From Lysobacteraceae bacterium (lineage in GTDB: Bacteria; Pseudomonadota; Gammaproteobacteria; Xanthomonadales; Xanthomonadaceae): a stretch of DNA of 44,988 bases. The notes beneath the pieces were generated by a model, which did not search any database, was not told the origin of the DNA, and saw only the letters and a list, made by a program, of their open reading frames with translations. Of this stretch, positions 33,574 through 42,494 are shown piece after piece (the stretch's first letter is position 1; every line of letters begins with the position of its first letter). Location: NCBI GenBank assembly GCA_021299355.1, contig JAJTGG010000023.1, forward strand, positions 1-44,988, in the 5' to 3' direction. Position numbers and translations under genes: made by a program.

Positions 33574-33873
33574 TCAGCGCGGAAGACTGTCGAACAGATC
33601 GTCCAGTTTGCGGTTCATGTCGCCGAGATTGCGGCCGATGACGGCATCGGATTTGGCACGACCGTCCTTCAGAATCTGCAGGTCGTGCGCGATGTTCAGC
33701 GCCGCCAGCACTGCAACGCGTTCCAGGCTCACGGTTTTGTTGCCGCCCTGGATCTCCCGCATCTGCGCATCCAGCAGTTTGGCGGCGGCATGCAGGCTGT
33801 CGGCCTGATCCGGCGGGCAACCGACGCTGTAGTCGCGGTCGAGTACCTTGATGGTGACGATATTACCGGTCAT
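33574..33873 (-). CDS. zapA: Cell division protein ZapA
   Basis: A 99-residue FtsZ-ring associated protein. The N-terminal part, VTIKVLDRDYSVGCPPDQADSL, is the ZapA domain start, followed by AAKLLDAQMREI and a C-terminal coiled coil (VLAALNIAHDLQIL onward). ZapA cross-links FtsZ filaments. The start at 33873 overlaps the end of the upstream small gene by 11 bases; the longer frame lies in that gene and is not family-like. Confidence 0.92.
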   Translation of the reverse strand: MTGNIVTIKVLDRDYSVGCPPDQADSLHAAAKLLDAQMREIQGGNKTVSLERVAVLAALNIAHDLQILKDGRAKSDAVIGRNLGDMNRKLDDLFDSLPR

Positions 33874-34093
33874 CGCTACGCTCCATGTCGTTGAGGCGGC
33901 CGAGCATGCTTTCGACCCGGTGGCGGACCAGCTCGCTCTTGCCCTGCAGGGCATTGCGTTCGCCGGTCAGTTGCTCGATCTGCTGTTTCAGGCCAGCGTT
34001 TTCGGCAGCCAAACGGACGGTCGCCTCCAGCAGGCGGTCGAGACGCTGGGCCAAATCTAGGATCTGCCGAGAGTGGTCGGGGAATAAACTCAT
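33863..34093 (-). CDS. Small coiled-coil protein, TIGR02449/ZapB-like
   Basis: A 76-residue, almost entirely helical protein with heptad spacing (RQILDLAQRLDRLLEATVRL, then ENAGLKQQIEQLTGERNALQ), as in the TIGR02449 family found just upstream of zapA in many gammaproteobacteria. Its shape and position suggest a ZapB-like divisome partner; this is inference. The start at 34093 is preferred over 34099 because AGGG then lies 7 bases upstream. Overlaps zapA. Confidence 0.75.
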   Translation of the reverse strand: MSLFPDHSRQILDLAQRLDRLLEATVRLAAENAGLKQQIEQLTGERNALQGKSELVRHRVESMLGRLNDMERSDDR

Positions 34094-34182
34094 GACCATA
34101 CCCTAGATGGCAATGCCGGCTTCGTCAAGCCTGCGCCGTTACCCAGCCGTTTGCTACACTAGGCGCAAAAAGGAGCGGCCGG

Positions 34183-34739
34183 ATGTCCACCACCATGCCC
34201 GATTACGATGCCATCCAGACCGCACTCGGCGATCTGCGTATTCCGATTTCCGCGGCCGAACTGCATGGTGCTTTATCGGGATGCCTGTGTGCCGGCGCTG
34301 AACTGACGCCGCAAAACTGGTTGGCTTATGCCTTGACCGACGCCGAACTGGACGGTCAGGCCGAGCCCGACTCGGTACTTGCCGACTTCTTCGACGCGGT
34401 CAGTGAACAGCTGGCCGGCGACGTCATGGATTTCGAATTCGACCTGCTGCTGCCCGACGACGACAAGCCGGTCTCCGAGCGCGGTCCGGCCATGGTCGAC
34501 TGGTGTCAGGGTTTCCTCGGCGGTTTCGGCGTGGTACCCACGCCGACGCAGCCGCTGTCGGACGAAGCTGATGAAGCCCTGCAAGATCTGGCCAAGATCG
34601 CCGCCTCCGACCTCAACTACGAAGATTCCGACGCCGATGAAGAAGCGCTCATCGAAGTCTGCGAATACATCCGCGTGGCGGCCGTACTGCTCTACAACGA
34701 ACGCGTGGTCAACCGCCGCGCCCGCCAGCGTCTGAACTG

Positions 34740-34740
<1 letters not shown>
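34183..34740 (+). CDS. ygfB: YgfB/UPF0149 family protein
   Basis: A 185-residue protein of the YecA/YgfB family: AELHGALSGCLCAG near residue 25, VDWCQGFLGGFG near residue 105, and an acidic C-terminal half ending in VCEYIRVAAVLLYNE. In Pseudomonas aeruginosa YgfB interferes with the AlpA antitermination activator; elsewhere its role is unknown. AGGAG lies 7 bases upstream of the start. It shares one base with the pepP start (TGATG), the conserved ygfB-pepP pair. Confidence 0.9.
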
Positions 34741-35906
<1,166 letters not shown>

Positions 35907-35907
<1 letters not shown>

Positions 35908-35937
35908 AAAAATCCCCGCTGCGGCGTGGATTTTTTT
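35907..35937. terminator. Terminator between pepP and holC
   Basis: AAAAAATCC...GGATTTTTT arms around a GC-rich CCGC/GCGG inner part, with A and T flanks, serving both convergent genes. Confidence 0.7.
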
Positions 35938-36373
35938 ACATCTCGTTGCGCTTGAGTTCGTGTCCGAGCTTTTTGTACTCCAGCCAACGCTGGCGTGCCG
36001 GTTCGCGCGCCGCTTCATCGGCCGGAACAATTTCCAGTACGCGTTGGTAGCCGGCCGGCGGCAGCACATTACGCAGATTGATGACCAGCGCCCGCATGCC
36101 GGTCTCCACACCCGGCGGCACGATCAACAACGGGGTGTCGTCCATGTCTTCGTCTTCCTCCATGCCCACGATCTGGTGCGGAATAAAGGCGTCCTCATCG
36201 AACTCCCAGAGCAGGTCGTCGAGAAAATCGGCCTGCTCGGCGCTGTCGCAAAAGATCAAGCAGGGTTGCCCGGACTGCACCGCTTTTTCGGCCAGCTTGC
36301 ATACCAGCAGCAGGGGCTGCGCCACGAACGCGGGCTTGCCCGCGATCATGTAGAAGTCAGCCCGGATCGCCAT
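35936..36373 (-). CDS. holC: DNA polymerase III chi subunit
   Basis: A 145-residue HolC protein: it starts ADFYMIAGKPA, then LLLVCKLAEKAVQSGQPCLIFC, FDEDAFIPHQ and LINLRNVLPP-type segments, and the LEIVPADEAAREPARQRW ending. Chi links the clamp loader to single-strand-binding protein. It lies 2 bases after pepA, the usual pepA-holC order; valS, which commonly follows holC, is not present here. Confidence 0.9.
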   Translation of the reverse strand: MAIRADFYMIAGKPAFVAQPLLLVCKLAEKAVQSGQPCLIFCDSAEQADFLDDLLWEFDEDAFIPHQIVGMEEDEDMDDTPLLIVPPGVETGMRALVINLRNVLPPAGYQRVLEIVPADEAAREPARQRWLEYKKLGHELKRNEM

Positions 36374-36375
36374 GC

Positions 36376-37851
36376 TCAGTGTTTGGCCTGATCAAGCAGC
36401 CACTGGGTCAGCAGACCCACCGGTCGGCCGGACGCCATGCCTTTGCGGCCTTCATCGTTGGATACGCCGGCGATGTCCAGATGTGCCCAGCGCTGGCCTT
36501 CGGTGAAGCGCGACAGGAAGCAGCCGGCGGTAATCGCGCCTGCGCCCTTGCCGCCGATGTTGTAGATATCGGCGAATACGGAATCGAGCTGGCTCTGGTA
36601 TTCGTCCCACAGCGGCAGACGCCAGGCGCGGTCGAACACGGTTTCACCGGCGGCAAGCAGTTCTTCGGAAAGATCGTCGTGTTTGCTCATCAGGCCGGCG
36701 GCGTATTTGCCGAGCGCGATGACGCAGGCGCCGGTCAGGGTGGCCACGTCCACGGTTGCCTTCGGTTCGAAACGCTGCACGTAGGTCAGCGCGTCGCACA
36801 GGATCAGACGGCCTTCGGCGTCGGTGTTGCCGACTTCGATGGTCTTGCCGTTCATCGCAGTCAGTACGTCGCTCGGACGGTAGGCGTCGGCGTCCGGCAT
36901 GTTTTCCACGGCCGGCACCACGGTCACCAGATTGATCGGCAGCTGCAGCTTGGCGCAGGCCAGGAAGGTGCCGAGCACCGACGCCGCACCGCACATGTCG
37001 TACTTCATTTCCTCGATGCCGCCCTGGACTTTCAGGTTGATGCCGCCGGTATCGAAGGTGATGCCTTTGCCGACCAGGGCCAGCGGTTTGGCGTCGCCGG
37101 CGCCGGTGTATTTCAGCACGATCAGTTTCGGCGGATTGGCCGAGCCGCGCGCCACGGCCAGCAGCGAGCCCATGCCCAACGCCTGCATTTCATCGCGGCC
37201 GAGCACATCGCAAGTCACATTGTCGTGCTCAGCGGCGATCTGCAGGCTCTGTTCGGCCAGATAGGACGGGTTGCAGATGTTTGGCGGCAGATTGCCCAAT
37301 TCACGGGTGAACTGGATGCCGGCGGCGATGCCTTCGCCCTGGCGGAATGCGTTCATCTGGGCGTCCGCCACATGCACCGAGACCTCGCTCAGGGTCACGC
37401 TGGCTTTCTTGCTGCGGGTCGCGGTGTATTCGTAAGCGGCGTGATCGGCGGCGATCACTGTCTGGCGCACGGCCCATTCAGCATCACGGCCTTTCACCGG
37501 AAGATCGCTGAGAGTCAGGTAAACGCTTTTGACCGGACCGCTGCGCAGGGCGCGCACGGCATCGGCGATGGCTTTCAGATACTGCGGCACGGCGAATTTT
37601 TCCGGATCACCCAAGCCAATCACCAGCACGCGCGCCGAGGCGACGCCCGGCACATCCTGCAGCAGCAGGGTCTGTCCGGTCTTGCCGGAAATATCACCGC
37701 GTTCGGCCAGGGCCTTCAGGCGACCACCGGCGGCGGCGTCCAGTGCCGTACCGGACGGCGAGAAGGTTTTGTCACTGAATGCGCCGACCACCACGCAATC
37801 GCTGGCATCGGTATGAACGGGGCTTTGTGAAGGCAGGAAACGCAGGGCCAT
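36376..37851 (-). CDS. pepA: Leucyl aminopeptidase
   Basis: A 491-residue M17 aminopeptidase. Metal and catalytic landmarks: [18 protein letters not shown] near residue 260, [13 protein letters not shown] near 285, and the signature [14 protein letters not shown] near residue 340. It removes N-terminal residues from peptides; in E. coli PepA also binds DNA and serves Xer recombination at ColE1 cer, and xerD is encoded 2.7 kb away. The start at 37851 has GAGAAG upstream; 12 extra codons precede it in frame. Divergent from lptF with a 90-base gap. Confidence 0.95.
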   Translation of the reverse strand: MALRFLPSQSPVHTDASDCVVVGAFSDKTFSPSGTALDAAAGGRLKALAERGDISGKTGQTLLLQDVPGVASARVLVIGLGDPEKFAVPQYLKAIADAVRALRSGPVKSVYLTLSDLPVKGRDAEWAVRQTVIAADHAAYEYTATRSKKASVTLSEVSVHVADAQMNAFRQGEGIAAGIQFTRELGNLPPNICNPSYLAEQSLQIAAEHDNVTCDVLGRDEMQALGMGSLLAVARGSANPPKLIVLKYTGAGDAKPLALVGKGITFDTGGINLKVQGGIEEMKYDMCGAASVLGTFLACAKLQLPINLVTVVPAVENMPDADAYRPSDVLTAMNGKTIEVGNTDAEGRLILCDALTYVQRFEPKATVDVATLTGACVIALGKYAAGLMSKHDDLSEELLAAGETVFDRAWRLPLWDEYQSQLDSVFADIYNIGGKGAGAITAGCFLSRFTEGQRWAHLDIAGVSNDEGRKGMASGRPVGLLTQWLLDQAKH

Positions 37852-37941
37852 AGGGGCTTCTCTCGGTCGGGCGCCGGCTGGGCGCATGATGGTAAACTGC
37901 TATTGTAATTCATCCCGAACCGAGTTTCCCCGCCCGTGCCG

Positions 37942-39018
37942 ATGCCGCTGATCAACCGTTACCTGTTCAGACAGTTCAGCCAGCTGGTGTTTGCGGTGCT
38001 GACCGTACTGTTCCTGATCAGCGTGGGTGGCTTTCTGACCGATCTGATCGCGGAAATCTCGCGGGGCAAGGTGCCTGCCGGCCTGATGCTGCAGCTGCTG
38101 GTGCTGCGTCTGCCGCGTTTCATCAGTTTCGTACTGCCGCTGGCCCTGTTCATCGGTCTGATGATGGGCATCGCCCGCCTGTATGCCGACAGCGAGATGG
38201 CGGTATTGGCCTCGGTCGGCGTCAGCAGCCAGCAATTACTCAAGCCGGTGCTCTGGGTAGCCGCGCCGCTGGTTCTGCTGATCGCCTTCGCGTCGCTGTG
38301 GCTGGTGCCGTTCACCGCCAACAAAGCCAAGACCATGGTGGAAGAAGCCAACCGCAGCTTCCTGATTTCCGGTTTGGAACCCGGACGCTTCGTGGAACTG
38401 CCCGGCAAGTCCGGCATCCTGTTCGTCACCGAACTCAGCCGCGACGGCCGGCAGTTCAAGAATCTGTTCGTGCAGCGTGAAATCAACGGCCGCCTCGACA
38501 TCATCACCGCCAGCAAAGGCGATCTGCGTCTTGTCGGCGGTGCCCGCATCCTGCGCCTGGAAGACGGCACCCGCATGGAAGGCGAACTCGGCCGCCGTGA
38601 TTTCCGCAAAGTGCAGTTCAAGGTCAACGAAATCAAGGTGCCGGAGCCGAGCGAAAGCAAGCCCTCCAACAAGCTCGATGCCCTGAGTACGCTGGCCTTG
38701 ATCAAGCGCGGCGATGCCGCGGCGCTGGCCGAACTGCACTGGCGCATCGCCTTGCCCTTGTTCGCGGCCATCCTGACCGTGCTGGCCATTCCGCTGGCGC
38801 GCAGCGAACCCCGGCAGCCGCAGTACGGTCTGGTGCTGTTCGCGGTGATGGCGTATCTGCTCGGCATGCTGAGCCTGCTGGCCGGCACCTATCTGCTCGG
38901 CAACGGCAGCATTCCGTCCTTCCTCGGGTTGTGGTGGGCGATCCTGCCGATGGCCGGTTTGTGTTACTGGCTGTTCCGGCGCGACGGCCGGCTGAAACCG
39001 CAGGCGCTGCCGGCATGA
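37942..39018 (+). CDS. lptF: LPS export ABC transporter permease LptF
   Basis: A 358-residue inner-membrane subunit of the LptB2FG transporter that extracts LPS. Layout: helices 1-3 in about residues 15-120 (FLISVGGFLTDLIAEISRG, LPRFISFVLPLALFIGLM and the MAVLASVGVS coupling-helix region), a periplasmic jellyroll part (about 130-265), and three C-terminal helices. The start at 37942 (MPLINRYLFRQF) matches family N-termini; a GTG two codons earlier at 37936 is an alternative. It ends in an ATGA overlap with lptG. Confidence 0.93.
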   Translation: MPLINRYLFRQFSQLVFAVLTVLFLISVGGFLTDLIAEISRGKVPAGLMLQLLVLRLPRFISFVLPLALFIGLMMGIARLYADSEMAVLASVGVSSQQLLKPVLWVAAPLVLLIAFASLWLVPFTANKAKTMVEEANRSFLISGLEPGRFVELPGKSGILFVTELSRDGRQFKNLFVQREINGRLDIITASKGDLRLVGGARILRLEDGTRMEGELGRRDFRKVQFKVNEIKVPEPSESKPSNKLDALSTLALIKRGDAAALAELHWRIALPLFAAILTVLAIPLARSEPRQPQYGLVLFAVMAYLLGMLSLLAGTYLLGNGSIPSFLGLWWAILPMAGLCYWLFRRDGRLKPQALPA

Positions 39019-40109
39019 ACCGCATTGGCCGGGAGATGACCGAATACCTGGCGCTGAGCGTGCTGAAAACCATCGCGCTGGTCTGGCTGGTACTGCTCGG
39101 TTTCGATCTGATCAACGCCTTCTACAACAGTTTTTCCGATGTCGGCAAGAACGGCTTCACCCTGAATTACGCACTGCTGAGCACGCTGTTCACCACGCCG
39201 CGCCGCGCCTACGATCTGCTGCCGGTAGTGTCGGTGATCGGACTGCTGCTGGGTCTGGGGCAGTTGGCTGGAAAATCCGAATTGATCGCCATGGCTTCGG
39301 TCGGCGTTTCGCGCCTGCAGATCGCCATCGGCGCGCTGCTGCCGGCGGTGCTGTTTTCGGGCGTGATGATCATTACCAACGAGACCATTGGCATCGCCAG
39401 TGAAAAACAGGCGATGAGCCTGAACAGCCACAAGGCCAGCAAGTTCACGCTGGCCCGTTATTCCGGGGTCTGGGCCAAAGACGGCGACCTGTATTTCAAT
39501 GCCCGCTCCGGTTCGGCCAAGGGCAGCGGCGGCAATGCCTGGCTCGAACTTGCCGATGTCCGTCTGTATCGAGTCGGCAAGGACGACGCACTGGCCTCGA
39601 TCACCCAAGCCAAATCGGCCAGCAACCAATCCGATCATTGGCAGCTCAACGATGTGCAGCGCACCACTTTCAAGCCGGATTCGGTGCTGGTCGAGCGCAT
39701 GGGCAAGATTCCCTGGAAAACCCAGATCACCAACGAATCCCTGGAAGCCACGTTGTCCAGTCCGGGCAATTTGAGCCTGCGCGAACTGCGCAGCAACATC
39801 GATTACCTCGAGCGCAACAAGCTGGACGCCCGTGTGTTCACCACCGCCTACTGGGGCCGCTGGTTCTATCCGTTCAAAATCGCCCTGCTGTGTCTTTCAG
39901 TGCTGCCATTCGCCTTCGGTTCGCTGCGCTCGGGCGGTCTGGGCAAGAGCCTGTTCCTCGGCATCGTGGTCGGCGTCAGTGCCATGCTGCTGGAGCGCCT
40001 GTTCGTCAGTCTGTCCGATGTGTACCGCTTCGACGTACGTCTGGCGTATTTGCTGGCGCCGTTGAGCGTGTTCGCGCTGTGCTGGGGTTATCTGGCGAAA
40101 CGGGTTTAA
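39015..40109 (+). CDS. lptG: LPS export ABC transporter permease LptG
   Basis: A 364-residue partner of LptF with the same six-helix plus periplasmic-domain plan. Landmarks: LVLLGFDLINAFYN near the start, the coupling helix in ELIAMASVGVSRLQIA near residue 92, and TAYWGRWFYPFKIALLCLSVLPFAFGS near residue 275 entering the C-terminal helices. It starts inside the lptF stop (ATGA). Its own stop overlaps the opposing RDD gene by 4 bases. Confidence 0.93.
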   Translation: MNRIGREMTEYLALSVLKTIALVWLVLLGFDLINAFYNSFSDVGKNGFTLNYALLSTLFTTPRRAYDLLPVVSVIGLLLGLGQLAGKSELIAMASVGVSRLQIAIGALLPAVLFSGVMIITNETIGIASEKQAMSLNSHKASKFTLARYSGVWAKDGDLYFNARSGSAKGSGGNAWLELADVRLYRVGKDDALASITQAKSASNQSDHWQLNDVQRTTFKPDSVLVERMGKIPWKTQITNESLEATLSSPGNLSLRELRSNIDYLERNKLDARVFTTAYWGRWFYPFKIALLCLSVLPFAFGSLRSGGLGKSLFLGIVVGVSAMLLERLFVSLSDVYRFDVRLAYLLAPLSVFALCWGYLAKRV

Positions 40110-40546
40110 GCCTGACGCCGCACCAGCAGCGTGCCGGCGGCCAGATCATGCAGGCCACGGCGCTGGCCATCGACCAGACACCACAATAACGCCGCACCGA
40201 GGCTGAAACTGATCACCATGTAACGGATCAGCAGCGCGCGCCAGGGCGGCCGATCGCCTTCGGCGGTGACCACCTGCAGGCGCCAGGGCCTCATGCCGAT
40301 GGTCTGTCCGCCGCGCCGCCAGGACACCACCGCATAGGCACCGATCGCGGCCCAGAGCGCGATGAACACCACCAATGCGTCGGGCGTGCCGGGTTCGACC
40401 GGACGATGGTCCGGCTTCACCGCCAAGGACAGGGCGCTGACCGCGAACAGGAACGCGATCGAAATCACCAGGTCGTAGACCAGCGCCAACAGGCGCCAGC
40501 CCAACACGGCCGGAACTGCGGAGATACGTGCAGGAGATTCGGACAT
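40106..40546 (-). CDS. RDD family membrane protein
   Basis: A 146-residue protein with three or four membrane segments. RDD features are recognisable: GWRLLALVYDLVISIAFLF (Arg and Asp of the first helix), QTIGMRPWRLQVVTAEGDRP before RALLIRYMVISFS, and the final DGQRRGLHDLAAGTLLV. RDD proteins are of uncertain function, with some linked to ion transport. No clear ribosome site; an earlier ATG at 40558 is possible. Convergent with lptG, divergent from xerD (47-base gap). Confidence 0.85.
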   Translation of the reverse strand: MSESPARISAVPAVLGWRLLALVYDLVISIAFLFAVSALSLAVKPDHRPVEPGTPDALVVFIALWAAIGAYAVVSWRRGGQTIGMRPWRLQVVTAEGDRPPWRALLIRYMVISFSLGAALLWCLVDGQRRGLHDLAAGTLLVRRQA

Positions 40547-40593
40547 GCGCATTAGCATAGCGGTGAAGCGGCATCCGCGCTAAGCTTTTCGAC

Positions 40594-41544
40594 ATGAGTA
40601 CCAAAACCAATGCCATCCGCCAGCGCGCCCGCACCCGCGCCGCCGTCGATGCCGGAACCGTGCAGCAGGTGGAGGCTGCGCTCGAGCGTCTGTGGGCTGA
40701 GCATGGCCTGTCGACCGCCACGTTGGCCGGCTACCGGCGCGATCTGCTGGGTCTGGCCGGCTTTCTGGACACCCGCGGCAAAGGCCTTGATGCCGCCACG
40801 CAGGCCGATCTGTTCGATTACCTGGGTTGGCGGGTGAGCCAGGGCTATGCCGCCAAAAGCAATGCCCGGCTGTTGTCGAGTCTTCGGGGGTTCTACGCGC
40901 TGAAAAAACGCAGTGGGGCCATGAGCGAGGATCCGACCCGCCTGCTGGACATGCCGCGCCTGCCGCGGCCGGTGCCCAAGGCGCTGTCCGAATCCCAGGT
41001 GGAAGCGCTGCTGCGCGCCGATGCCGGCGAAGCCCCCGAGCAGGTCGCCCTGCGTGCCATGCTGGAACTGATGTATGCCTGTGGTCTGCGCGTGACCGAG
41101 CTGGTTGATTTGCCGGCGGCGGCGGTCAATCTGCGCCAGGGCCTGTTGCGGGTGATGGGCAAGGGCAGCAAGGAACGGCTGGTGCCGATGGGTGAAGAAG
41201 CCCAGCATTGGCTGGAGCGCTATCTGCAGCAGGTGCGCCCGGCCCGGGTAGGTAAACGTGCGGTGGCCGTATTGTTCGTTGATGCCGGCGGCCACGCCAT
41301 GACCCGTCAGCAGTTCTGGTCGGCCCTGAAGCGCCGCGCGCAATTGGCCGGGGTCGATCCGGCGCGGGTCAGTCCGCATGTGCTGCGGCACAGTTTCGCC
41401 ACCCATCTGCTCAACCACGGCGCCGATCTGCGGGCTCTGCAGATGCTGCTGGGTCACAGCTCGCTGTCGAGCACCCAGATCTACACCCTGATTGCCAAAG
41501 AAGGCTTGAAGAAAATGCACCGCGCCCACCATCCGCGCGGCTGA
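40594..41544 (+). CDS. xerD: Tyrosine recombinase XerD
   Basis: A 316-residue recombinase that works with XerC at dif to resolve chromosome dimers. The N-terminal SAM-like core-binding domain covers about residues 20-110. All catalytic residues are present at family spacing: Arg166 (GLRVTEL), Lys190 (GKGSKER), His262 and Arg265 (PHVLRHSF), His288 (LGHSSLSS) and nucleophile Tyr297 (TQIYT). The C-terminal KMHRAHHPRG resembles XerD rather than XerC. E. coli XerD is 298 residues; the extra length is at the N-terminus. The xerD-dsbC neighbourhood supports the assignment. Confidence 0.93.
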   Translation: MSTKTNAIRQRARTRAAVDAGTVQQVEAALERLWAEHGLSTATLAGYRRDLLGLAGFLDTRGKGLDAATQADLFDYLGWRVSQGYAAKSNARLLSSLRGFYALKKRSGAMSEDPTRLLDMPRLPRPVPKALSESQVEALLRADAGEAPEQVALRAMLELMYACGLRVTELVDLPAAAVNLRQGLLRVMGKGSKERLVPMGEEAQHWLERYLQQVRPARVGKRAVAVLFVDAGGHAMTRQQFWSALKRRAQLAGVDPARVSPHVLRHSFATHLLNHGADLRALQMLLGHSSLSSTQIYTLIAKEGLKKMHRAHHPRG

Positions 41545-41643
41545 GCCGTCCGTCCCCTCCGTCCGGCCGTTCGTCCCGCGCTGTCGCGGCGTTCACGTTC
41601 AATGTGGCAGAATAAAGCTCTGTTGAAATCGGACCTGTATCCC

Positions 41644-42405
41644 ATGACCTTTTCCCGAATCCTGATGGCGTCCTTGTTGATGTTCAGCCTGCCGGCCTGC
41701 TCCCAAAGCACCGCCCCGGCACCGGCCAAGAAAGCCGCCACTCCGGCCGCTGCCGGGGATGCCGCCATCCGTCAGTCGCTCACCAACGTGGTGCCGAATG
41801 TGAAAATCACCGCCATCCGGCCTTCGCCGCTGGCCGGTGTCAAGGAAGTCGTGGTCGATGGCCAGATTCTGTACGTCAGCAATGACGGCAAGCTGCTGTT
41901 CCAGGGCGCGATCATCGATCTGAACACGCGAACCAACCTGACCGAGGCCAGTGAGGCGGGAGAGCGCCGCATCATTCTCGCCGCCGTTCCGGCCGCGCAA
42001 AAAATCAGCTTCGCCCCGGCCAAGCCGAAATACCGCATTACCGTGTTCACCGACATCGACTGCGGTTACTGCCGCAAGATGCACGAGCACATGGCCGAGT
42101 ACAACAAGCTCGGCATCGCTGTCGATTACCTGTTCTTCCCGCGCGCCGGTCTGGGTTCTGAGTCGTTCCAGAAAGCGGTGAACGTCTGGTGCGCGCCCGA
42201 CCGCAAAGTGGCGATGACCTCGTCCAAAGCCGGCAAGACCCTGCCCAAGAAAAACTGCAGCAATTTCGTGACCGCTGATTACAGTCTGGGCCAGAAAATC
42301 GGCGTGGACGGCACCCCGGCCGTATATGCCACCAATGGCGCGCAGATCGGCGGCTATCTGAATCCAGCCGATATGCTCAAAGCGCTGGAAAAGCAGAATA
42401 AATAA
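41644..42405 (+). CDS. dsbC: Thiol:disulfide interchange protein DsbC, lipoprotein form
   Basis: A 253-residue periplasmic disulfide isomerase. After the signal sequence comes an Ala/Pro linker, the DsbC dimerisation domain (about residues 40-120, with GVKEVVVDGQILYVSNDGK), and a thioredoxin fold with the active site CGYC in FTDIDCGYCRKMHEH near residue 140, the second conserved pair (WCAP and NCSNF) and cis-Pro in VDGTPAVYATNG. The signal ends FSLPAC (cysteine 19), a lipobox, so it should be anchored to a membrane, unlike soluble E. coli DsbC. The start at 41644 gives the lipobox. Follows xerD, as in other gammaproteobacteria. Confidence 0.92.
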   Translation: MTFSRILMASLLMFSLPACSQSTAPAPAKKAATPAAAGDAAIRQSLTNVVPNVKITAIRPSPLAGVKEVVVDGQILYVSNDGKLLFQGAIIDLNTRTNLTEASEAGERRIILAAVPAAQKISFAPAKPKYRITVFTDIDCGYCRKMHEHMAEYNKLGIAVDYLFFPRAGLGSESFQKAVNVWCAPDRKVAMTSSKAGKTLPKKNCSNFVTADYSLGQKIGVDGTPAVYATNGAQIGGYLNPADMLKALEKQNK

Positions 42406-42494
42406 CGGAATGAGAAGGCAATGGCCGCATTAAAGCGGCCGACATCGGGCCGATAAGGTAAAATGAGGGGCTAAAACCCCCTCAGCGTGCAGCC

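Noticed and set aside
42423-42440. GGCCGC-ATTAAA-GCGGCC hairpin after dsbC as an intrinsic terminator.
   Set aside because: No T-run follows; it may fold but lacks the features needed for a confident call.
42465-42483. GAGGGG...CCCCTC hairpin upstream of purL as a purine riboswitch or terminator.
   Set aside because: Too short for a riboswitch, no aptamer-like conserved core and no T-run.
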